From positions 1 through 49,481 of the forward strand of contig NZ_JAFFQD010000040.1 in NCBI RefSeq assembly GCF_016918565.1: a DNA stretch of 49,481 bases, given 5' to 3'. The position numbers were made by a program, and so were the translations under genes. The DNA is from Desulfogranum marinum. GTDB lineage: Bacteria; Desulfobacterota; Desulfobulbia; Desulfobulbales; Desulfobulbaceae. Position 1 is the stretch's first letter. Every line of letters begins with the position of its first letter. Positions 8,029-16,605 of the stretch are shown here, in pieces. The notes under the pieces are model-generated. The model worked only from the letters and a program-made list of their open reading frames with translations, was not told where the DNA came from and made no database searches.

Positions 8029-8973
8029 TTACACCCACAGGGCTTGAGCAGAAGCGTCAAAAAGAAGTAAGGCAAGTCCGGTTATCAGCCAGCCACCAGT
8101 AGTGACAATATCTTTAACCGAGATCCTGTGTTGGGTATACACGGGAAAAACACCATTGTATCCGCGGCTGAGCATGGCCTCGTACACATGCTCGGTTCGC
8201 TCATAAGAGCGGATAAAGAGCATCCCTAAAAAGTTCCCGGTAATGCGCATGGTCGCTATATCGGTTTTGGGGGAGAAACCTCGCAGTTTCATGCTTCTGT
8301 GCATGCGGTTTGCTTCCTGTTGAAAAAGGTAAATAAAGCGATGGGTAAGCAGGATCATCTGGATGATGGGCGCAGGCACACCAAGCTGTTGCAAGGCCTG
8401 CAGGGAAACCGTTAACGATGAGGTGCCGAACATAGGCTCCATCAACAGTGCCACGCTGCAGGCTTTAAGGCAAATGAGAACAGCGGTCAGCAAGCCGTAC
8501 ATATGGAAAGGGAGGGCTGATAAAAATGGAAAGAGAAGAATGGTCTCGTCCTCTACCATAGGACTGGTAAATGGCATTATGACCAGGAACATGGCAAGAA
8601 AGCCGGAAATGGCGACTAATCTTTTTCTAACCCGAATCCAGGGCGTGTGACTGTACAAGACTGCCGAAATTGAGATAAGCAGTGCTGCCAGGCAGGTGCC
8701 GAGAGCGTCCAGAGAAGCAACCACAAAACAGAATGTAAAGAGGGTGGCTATTTTTAACCTGGGATCCCATGCATGCAAAAAAGACTGTTTTTTTTCTGCT
8801 GCAGTTCCTGGAGCGATCGACCAGTCCGGTGGCGCAGTATTACGATTATTGTTGCTTGCTGAGGAGCGCCATTTTTTTTTGCAGAGCAGGTAGAGCGGCC
8901 AGGCGATGAAAAGGCCGATGAGTGCACATGTTACCCAGGGCGAAACAAGAATAATTTTATCTGGCTGCATCAT
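8029..8973 (-). CDS. nikQ: ECF transporter T component (NikQ/CbiQ)
   Basis: A 314-residue integral membrane protein of the CbiQ/NikQ family, the transmembrane coupling subunit that connects the ATPases to the substrate-specific component. Several hydrophobic helices are visible, plus the cytoplasmic coupling helices with the Arg-containing patterns EANRMHRSMKLRGF and SYERTEHVYEAMLSRGY that dock into the ATPase grooves. The N terminus has one additional membrane segment compared with short CbiQ proteins. The start overlaps the end of nikM by 17 bases, so translation is probably coupled. Nickel is favoured over cobalt because of nikK, nikL and the upstream operator. Confidence 0.9.
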   Translation of the reverse strand: MMQPDKIILVSPWVTCALIGLFIAWPLYLLCKKKWRSSASNNNRNTAPPDWSIAPGTAAEKKQSFLHAWDPRLKIATLFTFCFVVASLDALGTCLAALLISISAVLYSHTPWIRVRKRLVAISGFLAMFLVIMPFTSPMVEDETILLFPFLSALPFHMYGLLTAVLICLKACSVALLMEPMFGTSSLTVSLQALQQLGVPAPIIQMILLTHRFIYLFQQEANRMHRSMKLRGFSPKTDIATMRITGNFLGMLFIRSYERTEHVYEAMLSRGYNGVFPVYTQHRISVKDIVTTGGWLITGLALLLFDASAQALWV

Positions 8974-9592
8974 TTGTGTAAAGGAGGGTGCGTGACCAGT
9001 AGAGCATTTCAGGTTTTACCCGGAAGATGAAAGAAACTGTAGCCGCCGAGACCACTGCCTCAATCAGGGCCACCGGAATATGGGCGACAAGGGCAAGTTG
9101 CGCAACCCTGAAAAAACTTTCACCACTTGTATAAAGTAGGCCGGCCAGGATAAGGGCGGCCAATACGGTCCCCAAACCTCCAGCAATGGCAGCGCCGGCG
9201 ACATTGCTGCGCAGAGTCGACCCTTGGAAACGAAGAAAAAGCAAGCCGCACAAAAATGCGGGTACACCGATCATCAGGCTGTTTGCTCCCAGAGCAGTGA
9301 GCCCGCCGAATTGAAACAGGATGGATTGCAGCACTAACCCAACGACCACACTGAGAAACGCAGCGGCAGGTCCCAGGAGAACGCCCATTAAACCGGGGAG
9401 CAGTAGGTGCACGCTTGTTGGTCCCAGAGGCAGGTGAATCAGGGAGGCGACAAAAAAAGACGCGGTGACAACGGCAATTTTGGGCAGGTCCTCCGGGTTT
9501 ATTTTGCGTAGGCTGTAAGCAATGCCTGCACTTGAAAGGGCATAGGTGGTAAAGATGATGGAAGTGGGTAAAACGCCGTCTGCAATATGCAT
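8957..9592 (-). CDS. nikM: ECF nickel S component (NikM/CbiM)
   Basis: A 211-residue membrane protein that binds the metal ion and gives the transporter its specificity. It begins MHIADGVLP, the invariant N-terminal loop of CbiM/NikM in which the amino group, His2 and later His residues coordinate Ni2+ or Co2+. A His in SLIHLPLGPTSVHLLLPG matches the second conserved metal-ligand region. About six or seven membrane helices are present. It lies four bases after the small 118-residue gene and overlaps nikQ. No cbiN gene and no cobalamin genes are present, which supports nickel. Confidence 0.92.
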   Translation of the reverse strand: MHIADGVLPTSIIFTTYALSSAGIAYSLRKINPEDLPKIAVVTASFFVASLIHLPLGPTSVHLLLPGLMGVLLGPAAAFLSVVVGLVLQSILFQFGGLTALGANSLMIGVPAFLCGLLFLRFQGSTLRSNVAGAAIAGGLGTVLAALILAGLLYTSGESFFRVAQLALVAHIPVALIEAVVSAATVSFIFRVKPEMLYWSRTLLYTNDAAR

Positions 9593-9595
9593 GAT

Positions 9596-9952
9596 CTATT
9601 GGTGTGTTTTGGTCTGTTTTCGCCGGGAGGCAACAAAGGCTGCAGTACCGAAGATACCGAGAATGTAACCTATACCGGCGGTAATATCCTCTATGCCCGG
9701 CTGATCCATTTTTTGCTGCAGAGCTGCCATGTCCCGCTTCAGGCTGCGCAGGCTTTGGGTGCACTGTTTGTGCTGGTTTATAATCAACGTTCCCAGTTCG
9801 CTGCAGGTGTAGTGTTGTGCCGGCTCTGTCTGTTTTGATTGGCTACTTTTATTATTGTCTGCTGCCCAAAGTATGGCTGGCTGCATAAGTATCATTGTCA
9901 GCAACAGAATACTTGTCCGCAAGCAATGTTGTAATGGCTGTAGGCTCTTCAA
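9596..9952 (-). CDS. Small membrane protein of the nik operon
   Basis: A 118-residue protein I do not recognise. It has a signal sequence (hydrophobic residues 13-30), a periplasmic region with two cysteines (YTCSELG and HKQCTQ) and a coiled-coil-like segment, then a C-terminal membrane helix (ITAGIGYILGIFGTAAFVA) with a basic tail SRRK. It is placed six bases after nikL and four bases before nikM, so it is surely co-transcribed with them. Topologically it resembles CbiN/NikN, the small two-helix partner of CbiM/NikM. I infer an accessory role in nickel delivery. Confidence 0.7.
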   Translation of the reverse strand: MKSLQPLQHCLRTSILLLTMILMQPAILWAADNNKSSQSKQTEPAQHYTCSELGTLIINQHKQCTQSLRSLKRDMAALQQKMDQPGIEDITAGIGYILGIFGTAAFVASRRKQTKTHQ

Positions 9953-9958
9953 GCGTAC

Positions 9959-10291
9959 TCACTCCCTTGCTGCTGGTTTGAGGGTAAAGCTGTTTTTGTG
10001 ACCCAGGCCGGCATCAAGGACAATAGTAAGTGGGCCTTTGTTTGCAGGCAGGGGAAAAGTGAAAAAACCCTGCTTGTCTGTAGTTCCTCGGAGCAACAGT
10101 TGCTTTGCTTCGTCTGCTACCTCAATTTTGCCTTCAATAACAGCTCTGCCGTCGGAAAAATAGCTTTCCGTGTAGACGGTGCTTCCGTCAATATAGGCAA
10201 AAATATTGACTTTATGGGCCTGTGCAGGGTGGGTGGCGCAAAAGAAATACAGAGAGCAAAAAAAGAGAAATGTAATTGTTCGTGTTATCAT
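9959..10291 (-). CDS. nikL: Nickel uptake accessory protein NikL-like
   Basis: A 110-residue exported protein with a signal peptide ending near AQAHK. The mature part begins with a His (HKVNIFAYIDG) and reads as one small beta-sandwich of the carboxypeptidase-regulatory type (EGKIEVADEAKQLLLRGTTDKQGFFTFPLP). NikL proteins accompany NikMQO in delta-proteobacteria together with NikK; their mechanism is not established to my knowledge. The gene immediately abuts nikK with no intergenic base and ends six bases before the next gene. The assignment rests on gene order and on the small secreted His-starting fold. Confidence 0.75.
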   Translation of the reverse strand: MITRTITFLFFCSLYFFCATHPAQAHKVNIFAYIDGSTVYTESYFSDGRAVIEGKIEVADEAKQLLLRGTTDKQGFFTFPLPANKGPLTIVLDAGLGHKNSFTLKPAARE

Positions 10292-11107
10292 TTACTCCAT
10301 GTCCCTGGTGTGTACCCAGTAGACAGCTCCCAGCTCAACGTTTTTATCCGTTCCATCGTGTGGCAGTTTCCATTGGGCCTGGTTGAGGGCTGCAAAACCC
10401 CACCATCCTTGTCGCGGCATGGCATAGGAAAAGATACCCGCCCCATCTGCTTTAATCACTTGGGTGACAAAAGGAGCACTTGGTGGGGTCACCAGGGATG
10501 AGTTGTCTTTTGATCCGTTTAAATACTCTACCTCGACCTCGGCAAAGGGAACAGGTTGGCCATTGAGCAGCACTTGGCCGGTAAAGAGGTTATTGGTCCA
10601 CAACCCGTAGGGCCGAGTCAGGGGAATAATTTCCGTTGTCAGTCCAACGGGTTGATCCCATCCTTGTTCCAGACCAAATCCATGGACACACACTTTCGTA
10701 TAGTGAATGATAAAGGTATCTTCTGTGGGCTCCCAATATGGCTGCGGTTCCATAAAAAAGGTGTAGTCCCCCGGACGTTTGAGGGTATATGTGGCCCGCC
10801 AGCGGGTTACCGATTGGTTCTGATCAGGGGTGTTTTCTTTCGTTTCCTTCAGGGTTGGAAGAAGGTCACTTTTTAGCCCGCCACGAACTACAGCAAATTG
10901 TTTCGGCTTTGCCATATTCATCAGCTCTTGTTCCATGGGGTGGAGAAAGGCGACATTCAGAACTACAGAAGGGGGATCCCCTTGACCCACAATGTCAGTA
11001 CTGGGGATGATGGACCCAAAGTGGGCGTAGACGCTGGTTACAATGGTGAAAAAAGAGAAAACCAGACTGGTAAACAAAAAGAGTAGAAAACGAAGCTTGT
11101 TCTTCAA
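10292..11107 (-). CDS. nikK: Periplasmic nickel-binding protein NikK-like (DUF4198)
   Basis: A 271-residue exported protein of the DUF4198 type, proposed to capture Ni2+ in the periplasm for the ECF importer. The signal peptide ends at SVYA and the mature chain begins with HFGSIIPS, a His-first N terminus suited to metal binding. Further His residues occur in AFLHPME and FIIHYTKVCVHGFG. The start codon is TTG at 11107: AGGAG lies six bases upstream and no ATG is in place. It is the promoter-proximal gene of the six-gene nik operon, with a NikR-like operator about 47 bases upstream of the start. Confidence 0.8.
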   Translation of the reverse strand: MKNKLRFLLFLFTSLVFSFFTIVTSVYAHFGSIIPSTDIVGQGDPPSVVLNVAFLHPMEQELMNMAKPKQFAVVRGGLKSDLLPTLKETKENTPDQNQSVTRWRATYTLKRPGDYTFFMEPQPYWEPTEDTFIIHYTKVCVHGFGLEQGWDQPVGLTTEIIPLTRPYGLWTNNLFTGQVLLNGQPVPFAEVEVEYLNGSKDNSSLVTPPSAPFVTQVIKADGAGIFSYAMPRQGWWGFAALNQAQWKLPHDGTDKNVELGAVYWVHTRDME

Positions 11108-11153
11108 TGCAGACTCCTGGTAAATTATTGTTTTGTGAACTCTACCGTGAGCG

Positions 11154-11180
11154 GTGTGATGATTTTTTAATTCGTAACAC
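11154..11180. promoter_or_regulatory. NikR-like operator
   Basis: GTGTGAT (11154-11160) and GTAACAC (11174-11180) are inverted half-sites separated by 13 bases. The published delta-proteobacterial NikR consensus is GTGTTAC-N13/14-GTAACAC; the right half is perfect and the left matches five of seven. The site is 47 bases upstream of the nikK start on the minus strand, so nickel-dependent repression of the operon is the likely function. No nikR gene is in the window. Confidence 0.65.
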
Positions 11181-11193
11181 TCAATACACTGGT

Positions 11194-11217
11194 ATTCGTG
11201 AATGTGTCAACACGAAT
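11194..11217. promoter_or_regulatory. Inverted repeat between nik and fet operons
   Basis: ATTCGTG (11194-11200) and CACGAAT (11211-11217) form a perfect 7-bp inverted repeat with a 10-base spacer that itself contains GTGTCAAC. It is in the divergent promoter region, 103 bases before the fetA start. It may be an operator for either transcript; the regulator is unknown. Confidence 0.4.
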
Positions 11218-11319
11218 TATAAAAAATGTGTTAGCTGGCAGTGCAATGTAGAGGGTAACGACATTGCAGTCGGCTTTGAATAATTACATGATAAATTGGG
11301 CAAAAGGAGCAGTGTAATC

Positions 11320-12033
11320 ATGCCGAAATCAGTGGATTCCGTGCATCAGCCGCTTTTGGTGGTCAAGGAACTTTCACACACAACACCTGACAACCGTTTG
11401 GTGCTCGATAAGGTGTCTTTGACGGTCCAGCCTGGTCAGTTTATCGTGATCACCGGACCTTCCGGAGGAGGGAAGTCCACTTTCATGCGTTTGTTGGTCC
11501 GGCTGGAACACATTCAGTCAGGAAGCGTCGCATTCCGTGGCCGGGAACTGACTACGCTGGATGCACCTGCGTTACGGACGAAGATGGTCCTCCTCCAGCA
11601 GACACCAATCATCAGTCAAAGAACAGTACGAGAGAACCTGCTGATGGCCTATGGTTTTCAAACGAATCGATCACTTGTCCGGCCATCAAGCGAGCAACTT
11701 CGCGAGCAGCTCGACCACTTACTGCTCCATGATGTTGAACTCAAGGCACCTGCAGGCTCTCTTTCCGTTGGGCAGCGTCAGCGTTTGTGCCTGATTCGTG
11801 CTTTATTGCTGAAACCAGAGGTATTGTTGCTTGATGAACCGGTGAGTGCCCTTGACCCGGTGAGCAGGAAGGTGGTTGAAAAAGTGACGGAAGACCTCAA
11901 CAAAGGGGGCTTGACGATAATTATGATAAGCCATGCGCATTTTGTCCCAGAGCAGGTAACTGTCAGAAGGCTTGCGCTTGACAGTGGGAGTTTCCGTGAA
12001 AGCAATTGTCACTTGGAGGAGGGACCACGATGA
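11320..12033 (+). CDS. fetA: FetA-like metal-export ABC ATPase
   Basis: Cytoplasmic ATPase of a FetAB-type exporter. E. coli FetAB exports iron and lowers oxidative stress. Walker A GPSGGGKST, Q-loop LLQQTPII, signature LSVGQRQRL and Walker B VLLLDEPVSALD are all intact. The frame is open from a TTG at 11296, but the ATG at 11320 is preceded by AAAAGGAG with a ten-base spacing and gives the family's usual length (237 residues). Its stop codon overlaps the fetB start (ATGA), so the two subunits are translationally coupled. It is divergent from the nickel importer, giving a metal-transport neighbourhood. Confidence 0.85.
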   Translation: MPKSVDSVHQPLLVVKELSHTTPDNRLVLDKVSLTVQPGQFIVITGPSGGGKSTFMRLLVRLEHIQSGSVAFRGRELTTLDAPALRTKMVLLQQTPIISQRTVRENLLMAYGFQTNRSLVRPSSEQLREQLDHLLLHDVELKAPAGSLSVGQRQRLCLIRALLLKPEVLLLDEPVSALDPVSRKVVEKVTEDLNKGGLTIIMISHAHFVPEQVTVRRLALDSGSFRESNCHLEEGPR

Positions 12034-12818
12034 CCGGACAGTTCATTGACCTCTCACTCTGGCAGCTGCTACTGGCACTTGGCCTTGTTCTTGTTGCCGG
12101 AGGGTGTTCGTGTTACTTGCACTTAGGACTGGGAAGAGACCTGTTGATCGGAACGCTTCGTTCGGTTAGCCAGCTCTTTATTCTCGGGTACGTGCTGACT
12201 CTGGTGTTCGGGCATCCCAGTGTGTGGATTTCCCTGGCAATATTTATCATTATGATCGGATCGGCTGTCCACATCATCAAGGGTCGGGTCGGGGAGCGTG
12301 AGGTGCCGGTGGCCTTTCCTGTCTTTATTTCGATGTTTTTAAGTTATCTGCTTATTTCGGTTCTTGTCACAGGGGTCATTGTTGGAGCCAAACCATGGTG
12401 GAGGCCTGATTATTTTATTCCGCTTGCCGGGATGATAGTTGGCAATTCCATGACTGCCTTGTCCATCAGTCTAGAAAGATTATTTGCGGATTTGCATGCC
12501 AGACGTCAAGAAATTGAAATGCAGCTTTGTCTGGGTGCTTCCTCTGCAGAAGCTGGGCGACCCTTTGCGCGGGAGGCAATTAAGGCGGGTATGATCCCGT
12601 CAATCAATTCCATGATGGGTGTCGGTATTGTCTTTATACCGGGGATGATGACAGGACAAATTCTGTCCGGTACAGACCCCATGGTCGCGATCCGGTATCA
12701 GATTATAGTTATGGTTATGCTCACAGCCTCCACAGCTTTAGGGTCGGTGCTGGTTATTTTTCTGACTGTCAAGCGTTGCTTTGGTGCTAATCACGCCCTT
12801 GTCTTTCAACACAAATGA
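12030..12818 (+). CDS. fetB: FetB-like metal-export permease (UPF0014)
   Basis: Membrane subunit of the FetAB exporter, UPF0014 family. About seven hydrophobic helices are visible, along with the conserved family segments IPLAGMIVGNSMTALSISLE and the region LCLGASSAEAGRPFAREAIK followed by MIPSINSMMGVGIVFIPGMM. The start is ATG 12030, preceded by GGAGGAGGG at good spacing; the longer TTG start at 12006 lies inside fetA and is unlikely. Length 262 residues matches the family. It ends nine bases before the convergent radical SAM gene, with no obvious terminator between them. Confidence 0.88.
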   Translation: MTGQFIDLSLWQLLLALGLVLVAGGCSCYLHLGLGRDLLIGTLRSVSQLFILGYVLTLVFGHPSVWISLAIFIIMIGSAVHIIKGRVGEREVPVAFPVFISMFLSYLLISVLVTGVIVGAKPWWRPDYFIPLAGMIVGNSMTALSISLERLFADLHARRQEIEMQLCLGASSAEAGRPFAREAIKAGMIPSINSMMGVGIVFIPGMMTGQILSGTDPMVAIRYQIIVMVMLTASTALGSVLVIFLTVKRCFGANHALVFQHK

Positions 12819-12826
12819 ATAGTTTT

Positions 12827-14605
12827 TTAAGGACGTTGCTGCTTCATATCTTTTTTGCGCTCCACAATTTCGAGCTCACGGTGGCGCAGTATTTCTCTGT
12901 TGGTTCGAGTCTGCTGGGGATCCCGGTAGGGAATTCCGCGCAGGGTTTCCATTAAAAAGAGATCGCGTTCCGGTAGCGTTTGGCTGATGATTTTTCGGCA
13001 GCGCCCGGCAATGGTTCCGCCTCTTGGGCGGCCAAAGGCATCGGTCTCTCCCACTGTAAAACCAGCAGCCACTAATCCAGCTCTCACCGGAATAGCTGCA
13101 CAATAGGTGAGTAATGCGCCCGAAGGGTGGAGCAAAGGAAGCAAACGTTCAAAAAAATCGACGGTCCAGAGTTCACTGTTTCTTTGGGTAGAGAAGGCAT
13201 CGAGCCATATGAGATCAAAGGGACCTTTCACCTGAGTGAGCGTGTGACGGGCATCACCCCATAAAAGGCGGATCGAGCACCCTGCTTCGCTCCATACTCC
13301 TTGTTTGCAGAGTGTTTGTAAGCAGTTGTTCCAGTGAAAAGCAGTATCGGTCTCACACATTTTTTCAGCAGCAGTCGCCACAACCCCTCTATCTATTTCC
13401 AAGGCAGTTATTTCTACATTTGCACCATCCCGAATCGCCTGTTCACAGGCAGTAAGGCTGTTATAGCCAAGCCCAAAGCAGATATCCAAAATACGGACTG
13501 CGCCGTTGCCGAGGCGTTTTTTCAGTTGGCCGGGTAAACAGTATTTTTCGCCGGCCTCTGACCTCGCTCCGGCAAGGGTATGATAATATTCCTTGAGTTC
13601 CGTATTCCAGAAGGTGATGCTGCCATCTTCGGTAAGAAAAGCTTCGGGTGGTGTTTCCATCGGTTGCTTGGGGGATTCTTTTCGTGCTGGAGAATGGAGG
13701 GACATGCCCTGGCGTATTTGCCTTTTGTGCAACTGTTGCAGCAGGTACTGACGGAACTGGCCCTTGGTCCTGGACCATTGGGGGGCAATCAATACGTCTT
13801 GCGGGGTGTCGGTTGTCAGACGAATAAGCGGACGATCCGCAGGAATGAGTGGCAACAGTTTGAGCAGGATTTCAGCATATTCATATTCATCGAAAACTGG
13901 AAAGGGATGTTTATTAAAGGTCTTGGCCAGCGTGGTGTTCTTGATTATATGCAGGTTATGCAGTTTTACGGCATCTATGGGGAGTGGGGCTAGAGTGTGC
14001 ATGGTTTGTTGGAAGTCATCCAGGGACTCGCCTGGAAGGCCGATGATCAGATGAACACCGACAAAGATTCCAGCCTGGTGGAGCCGGTAAATTGCTTCTT
14101 TTCCTGACGCCCAATCATGGCCACGATGGATACGTTTCAGGCTCTTGTCATGTACTGTTTGGATACCGAGTTCAACCCATACATCAAGTTGCTCGCTGAG
14201 GCTTTGCAGGTAGGTTATCACCTCTGGAGAAAGACAGTCGGGTCTGGTACCAAAGGTTATGGCTCGGAAATGCTGTTCCTTCCTGATGGTGTTGACAAGT
14301 TCGTTCAACAGCTTTGGTGAGGTAAAGGTACTGGTAAACGCCTGGAGATAGGCCATAAATGCCTTGGCTTGGTAGCGTTTTTTTGCAAATGCCACTCCTG
14401 CGTGGATCTGTTCGCGGATATCCTCAATACTGCCTATCTGTACAGCACGGGCTCCGTCTTCAGGGCAGAAAGTGCACCCTCCGGAGCCATTGCTGCTTCG
14501 GTGAGGGCAGCCAAATCCAGCATCCAGTGGCACCCGGTAGAGAACGTCACCGTAATGCTGCCTGAGATAATCACGGTATTCAAATATGGGGGATTGGTTG
14601 TTCAT
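12827..14605 (-). CDS. Radical SAM (YhcC/YtqA) - MnmC-type methyltransferase fusion
   Basis: A 592-residue two-domain enzyme. Residues 1-310 are a TIGR01212/YhcC-type radical SAM protein: DAGFGCPH, then GGCTFCPEDGA, giving a C-x10-C-x2-C iron-sulfur motif, and the GIQTVHD and HLIIGLPGE segments. Residues 325-590 are a Methyltransf_30 (MnmC methylase-type) domain: TEDGSITFWN, LDICFGLGYNSLTA for SAM binding, and IWLDAFSTQRNSELW. The B. subtilis homologue YtqA (MnmL) acts with a methyltransferase (MnmM) in making mnm5 at U34 of tRNA. The fusion suggests that both late steps, cmnm5U to nm5U to mnm5U, reside in one protein; that reading is inferred. The MnmC oxidase domain is absent. It stands alone. 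Confidence 0.88.
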   Translation of the reverse strand: MNNQSPIFEYRDYLRQHYGDVLYRVPLDAGFGCPHRSSNGSGGCTFCPEDGARAVQIGSIEDIREQIHAGVAFAKKRYQAKAFMAYLQAFTSTFTSPKLLNELVNTIRKEQHFRAITFGTRPDCLSPEVITYLQSLSEQLDVWVELGIQTVHDKSLKRIHRGHDWASGKEAIYRLHQAGIFVGVHLIIGLPGESLDDFQQTMHTLAPLPIDAVKLHNLHIIKNTTLAKTFNKHPFPVFDEYEYAEILLKLLPLIPADRPLIRLTTDTPQDVLIAPQWSRTKGQFRQYLLQQLHKRQIRQGMSLHSPARKESPKQPMETPPEAFLTEDGSITFWNTELKEYYHTLAGARSEAGEKYCLPGQLKKRLGNGAVRILDICFGLGYNSLTACEQAIRDGANVEITALEIDRGVVATAAEKMCETDTAFHWNNCLQTLCKQGVWSEAGCSIRLLWGDARHTLTQVKGPFDLIWLDAFSTQRNSELWTVDFFERLLPLLHPSGALLTYCAAIPVRAGLVAAGFTVGETDAFGRPRGGTIAGRCRKIISQTLPERDLFLMETLRGIPYRDPQQTRTNREILRHRELEIVERKKDMKQQRP

Positions 14606-14845
14606 CAGATTGTGAAAAAAAGAAATGAGAGTGTACGCTTCGGAGTCTTACCAGGATATATTGGGTGAGCAAATTTTTACTTGTTGCTGGCAGTAGTAAA
14701 TGAGTCTGGCCCAAAAAATGAGCGGTTTGGCTTTTTTCTAACCGAATGCTAACACACTGGTGATATATTCGTACCCTTTTATTCTACCTCCTTACAGTTA
14801 CCCGAAGTTACTGGTGGCAAACCTGAAGTTCACAATATTACAGTT

Positions 14846-15781
14846 ATGAAAGAAGAGACAAGCAGCAGTATCGAAGACGTTTTAAAAAGCCTTGATTATC
14901 AATCCTGTGAGCCTGAGGCTGACAGCTATTATCATGAGCAGATGTATGCCATATTGCAGGAGCGACATAAGCAGGAGATCATCAAGTCTGCCCTGATAAA
15001 ATACTATAAAGCAGAAGAACTGAAGATCTACCAGGCGGAGCTCATAAAAATGCAGGCGCACCTGGAGCGAACCGGTAAGAAGATGATCATTCTCTTTGAT
15101 GGACGGGATGCTTCAGGCAAGGGGGGGACAATACGGCGGATAACCAGGTATATGAATGAAAAACACTACCGAGTGGTGGCTCTGGGAAAGCCCAACCCCG
15201 TGCAGCGGACTGAGTTGCACATGAAACGATATATCGAGCAATTTCCCAGAGCAGGTGAAATCGTTCTTTTTGACCGATCATGGTACAACCGGGCAATGGT
15301 TGAGCCGGTTATGGAGTTCTGCACCAATGATCAATATAATCGATTTTTGAAAAAGGTAACCCTTTACGAAAATAACTTTATCCTGGATGCGGGACAAACG
15401 ATTTTGCTCAAGCTTTATTTTTCTGTTTCCAAAGAAGAGCAGGCCAAAAGGTTTGAGCGACGCCGCAACGACCCCCTGCGCCAGTGGAAACTCTCCGAAG
15501 TTGACCTCCAGGCCCAGGATCTCTGGGATGAGTTTACCGAGAAGAAGATGGTGATGCTGCAAAAAACGCATACCCGGGAATGCCCTTGGTGGATTGTAAA
15601 ATCAGATGATAAGCACAGGGCTCGTCTTGAGACCATGAAGCTGATTTTGAGTGCGGTCAAATACAGGGGGCGCAGAAGAAGTCTGGATTACAAACCGGAT
15701 GCAGAAGTCGTTGTTCCTGGAAATATTGAGTTGCTGAGAATGAAAAATCAAATAAAGGAATATGGAAAACCACTCCTTTAA
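14846..15781 (+). CDS. ppk2: Polyphosphate kinase 2 family protein
   Basis: A PPK2-family enzyme of 311 residues that transfers phosphate between polyphosphate and nucleotides. The Walker A-like motif FDGRDASGKGG, the lid region and Walker B FDRSWYNRAMVEPVM are intact, as are RRNDPLRQWKLSEVD and the C-terminal PWWIVKSDDKHRARL. The single-domain length and motif set fit class I PPK2, which mainly phosphorylates nucleoside diphosphates, but the class cannot be decided from sequence alone. The N terminus carries about 60 extra helical residues. The start is an ATG with no clear ribosome binding site. It is monocistronic. Confidence 0.93.
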   Translation: MKEETSSSIEDVLKSLDYQSCEPEADSYYHEQMYAILQERHKQEIIKSALIKYYKAEELKIYQAELIKMQAHLERTGKKMIILFDGRDASGKGGTIRRITRYMNEKHYRVVALGKPNPVQRTELHMKRYIEQFPRAGEIVLFDRSWYNRAMVEPVMEFCTNDQYNRFLKKVTLYENNFILDAGQTILLKLYFSVSKEEQAKRFERRRNDPLRQWKLSEVDLQAQDLWDEFTEKKMVMLQKTHTRECPWWIVKSDDKHRARLETMKLILSAVKYRGRRRSLDYKPDAEVVVPGNIELLRMKNQIKEYGKPLL

Positions 15782-16590
15782 GAAATGGTGTACGCCTAAA
15801 GTGAGCTCCATTATTGACTATTTTCGGTGGAATATATCGTCCCGGATTTATTTACACAGGATAAGCCAACGTATCACATGGTGTAACCGTTTACAATCAA
15901 GAGGAATCCGGGGGCGTATGGTGCTGTTGATGAGCAGTGGACGCAGTATGTTTGACAAGACTACCTTCTTTGATCCCAAGACTTGCTATCAGGAAAGCCC
16001 TCTGTAGGTGCTGGGCCTGAAAAATGTCTCCACAACGCCATTGGTAGACGTTTTCGTAGCACCTGTGTCGGCCAATGACTGCTGCCGTCTATATCTTGCC
16101 ATGGCAAGCGTATTAGCCACTTCTACTGCATCGTCAAAGGCAATAAAAGTCCTTTATCAAATAAACAGGATCATTTTTGTGACCTGCCCAGTAAACCTGA
16201 GAGCCTTCAACCATTAACAGAAATTCGAGGAAGCGTAGTAACGGTTTGTGACCGGGTTGCGCACGCGGAGGCAGCAATAGCAGAGCTGGTGATAATTGAG
16301 CCGGCCAGGTGTGTTGTGACGGCACAGGTCTGCCTACACTTGCACTATGTCGACCGCAAGATTCGGGGTGTACCGTAGGGTGCTGTATAGGTGCCGGTCT
16401 CCGGTTTGGATCATTGCTTTGGGTACATTATGGTCTTGTTTTTTTGGAAATTATTTGAAAAAATTATTGATTTTAATAACATATAATGGTGGTGTTAGAG
16501 GGTGGATATGGAGCACCAGCCAGAGCTGCAAGAGAAGAAAAGGAAAGGCCTATAGAAAGTATGACAATGCTATAACAGTACCTATGCTAT
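15782..16590. other. Long intergenic region without a supported gene
   Basis: About 800 bases between the polyphosphate kinase and the AI-2E-type permease. Open frames of 60-105 codons exist on both strands, but none has a recognisable domain, a good ribosome binding site or neighbouring gene-like codon choice. The segment may contain decayed coding sequence. The final 100 bases before 16600 would hold the promoter of the following efflux operon. Confidence 0.4.
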
Positions 16591-16605
16591 GGAGGACAAT
16601 TGCTC

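Noticed and set aside
11228-11261. GTGTTAG and GTAACGA as a second NikR-type site
   Set aside because: The spacing is about 20 bases rather than 13-14 and both half-sites have mismatches.
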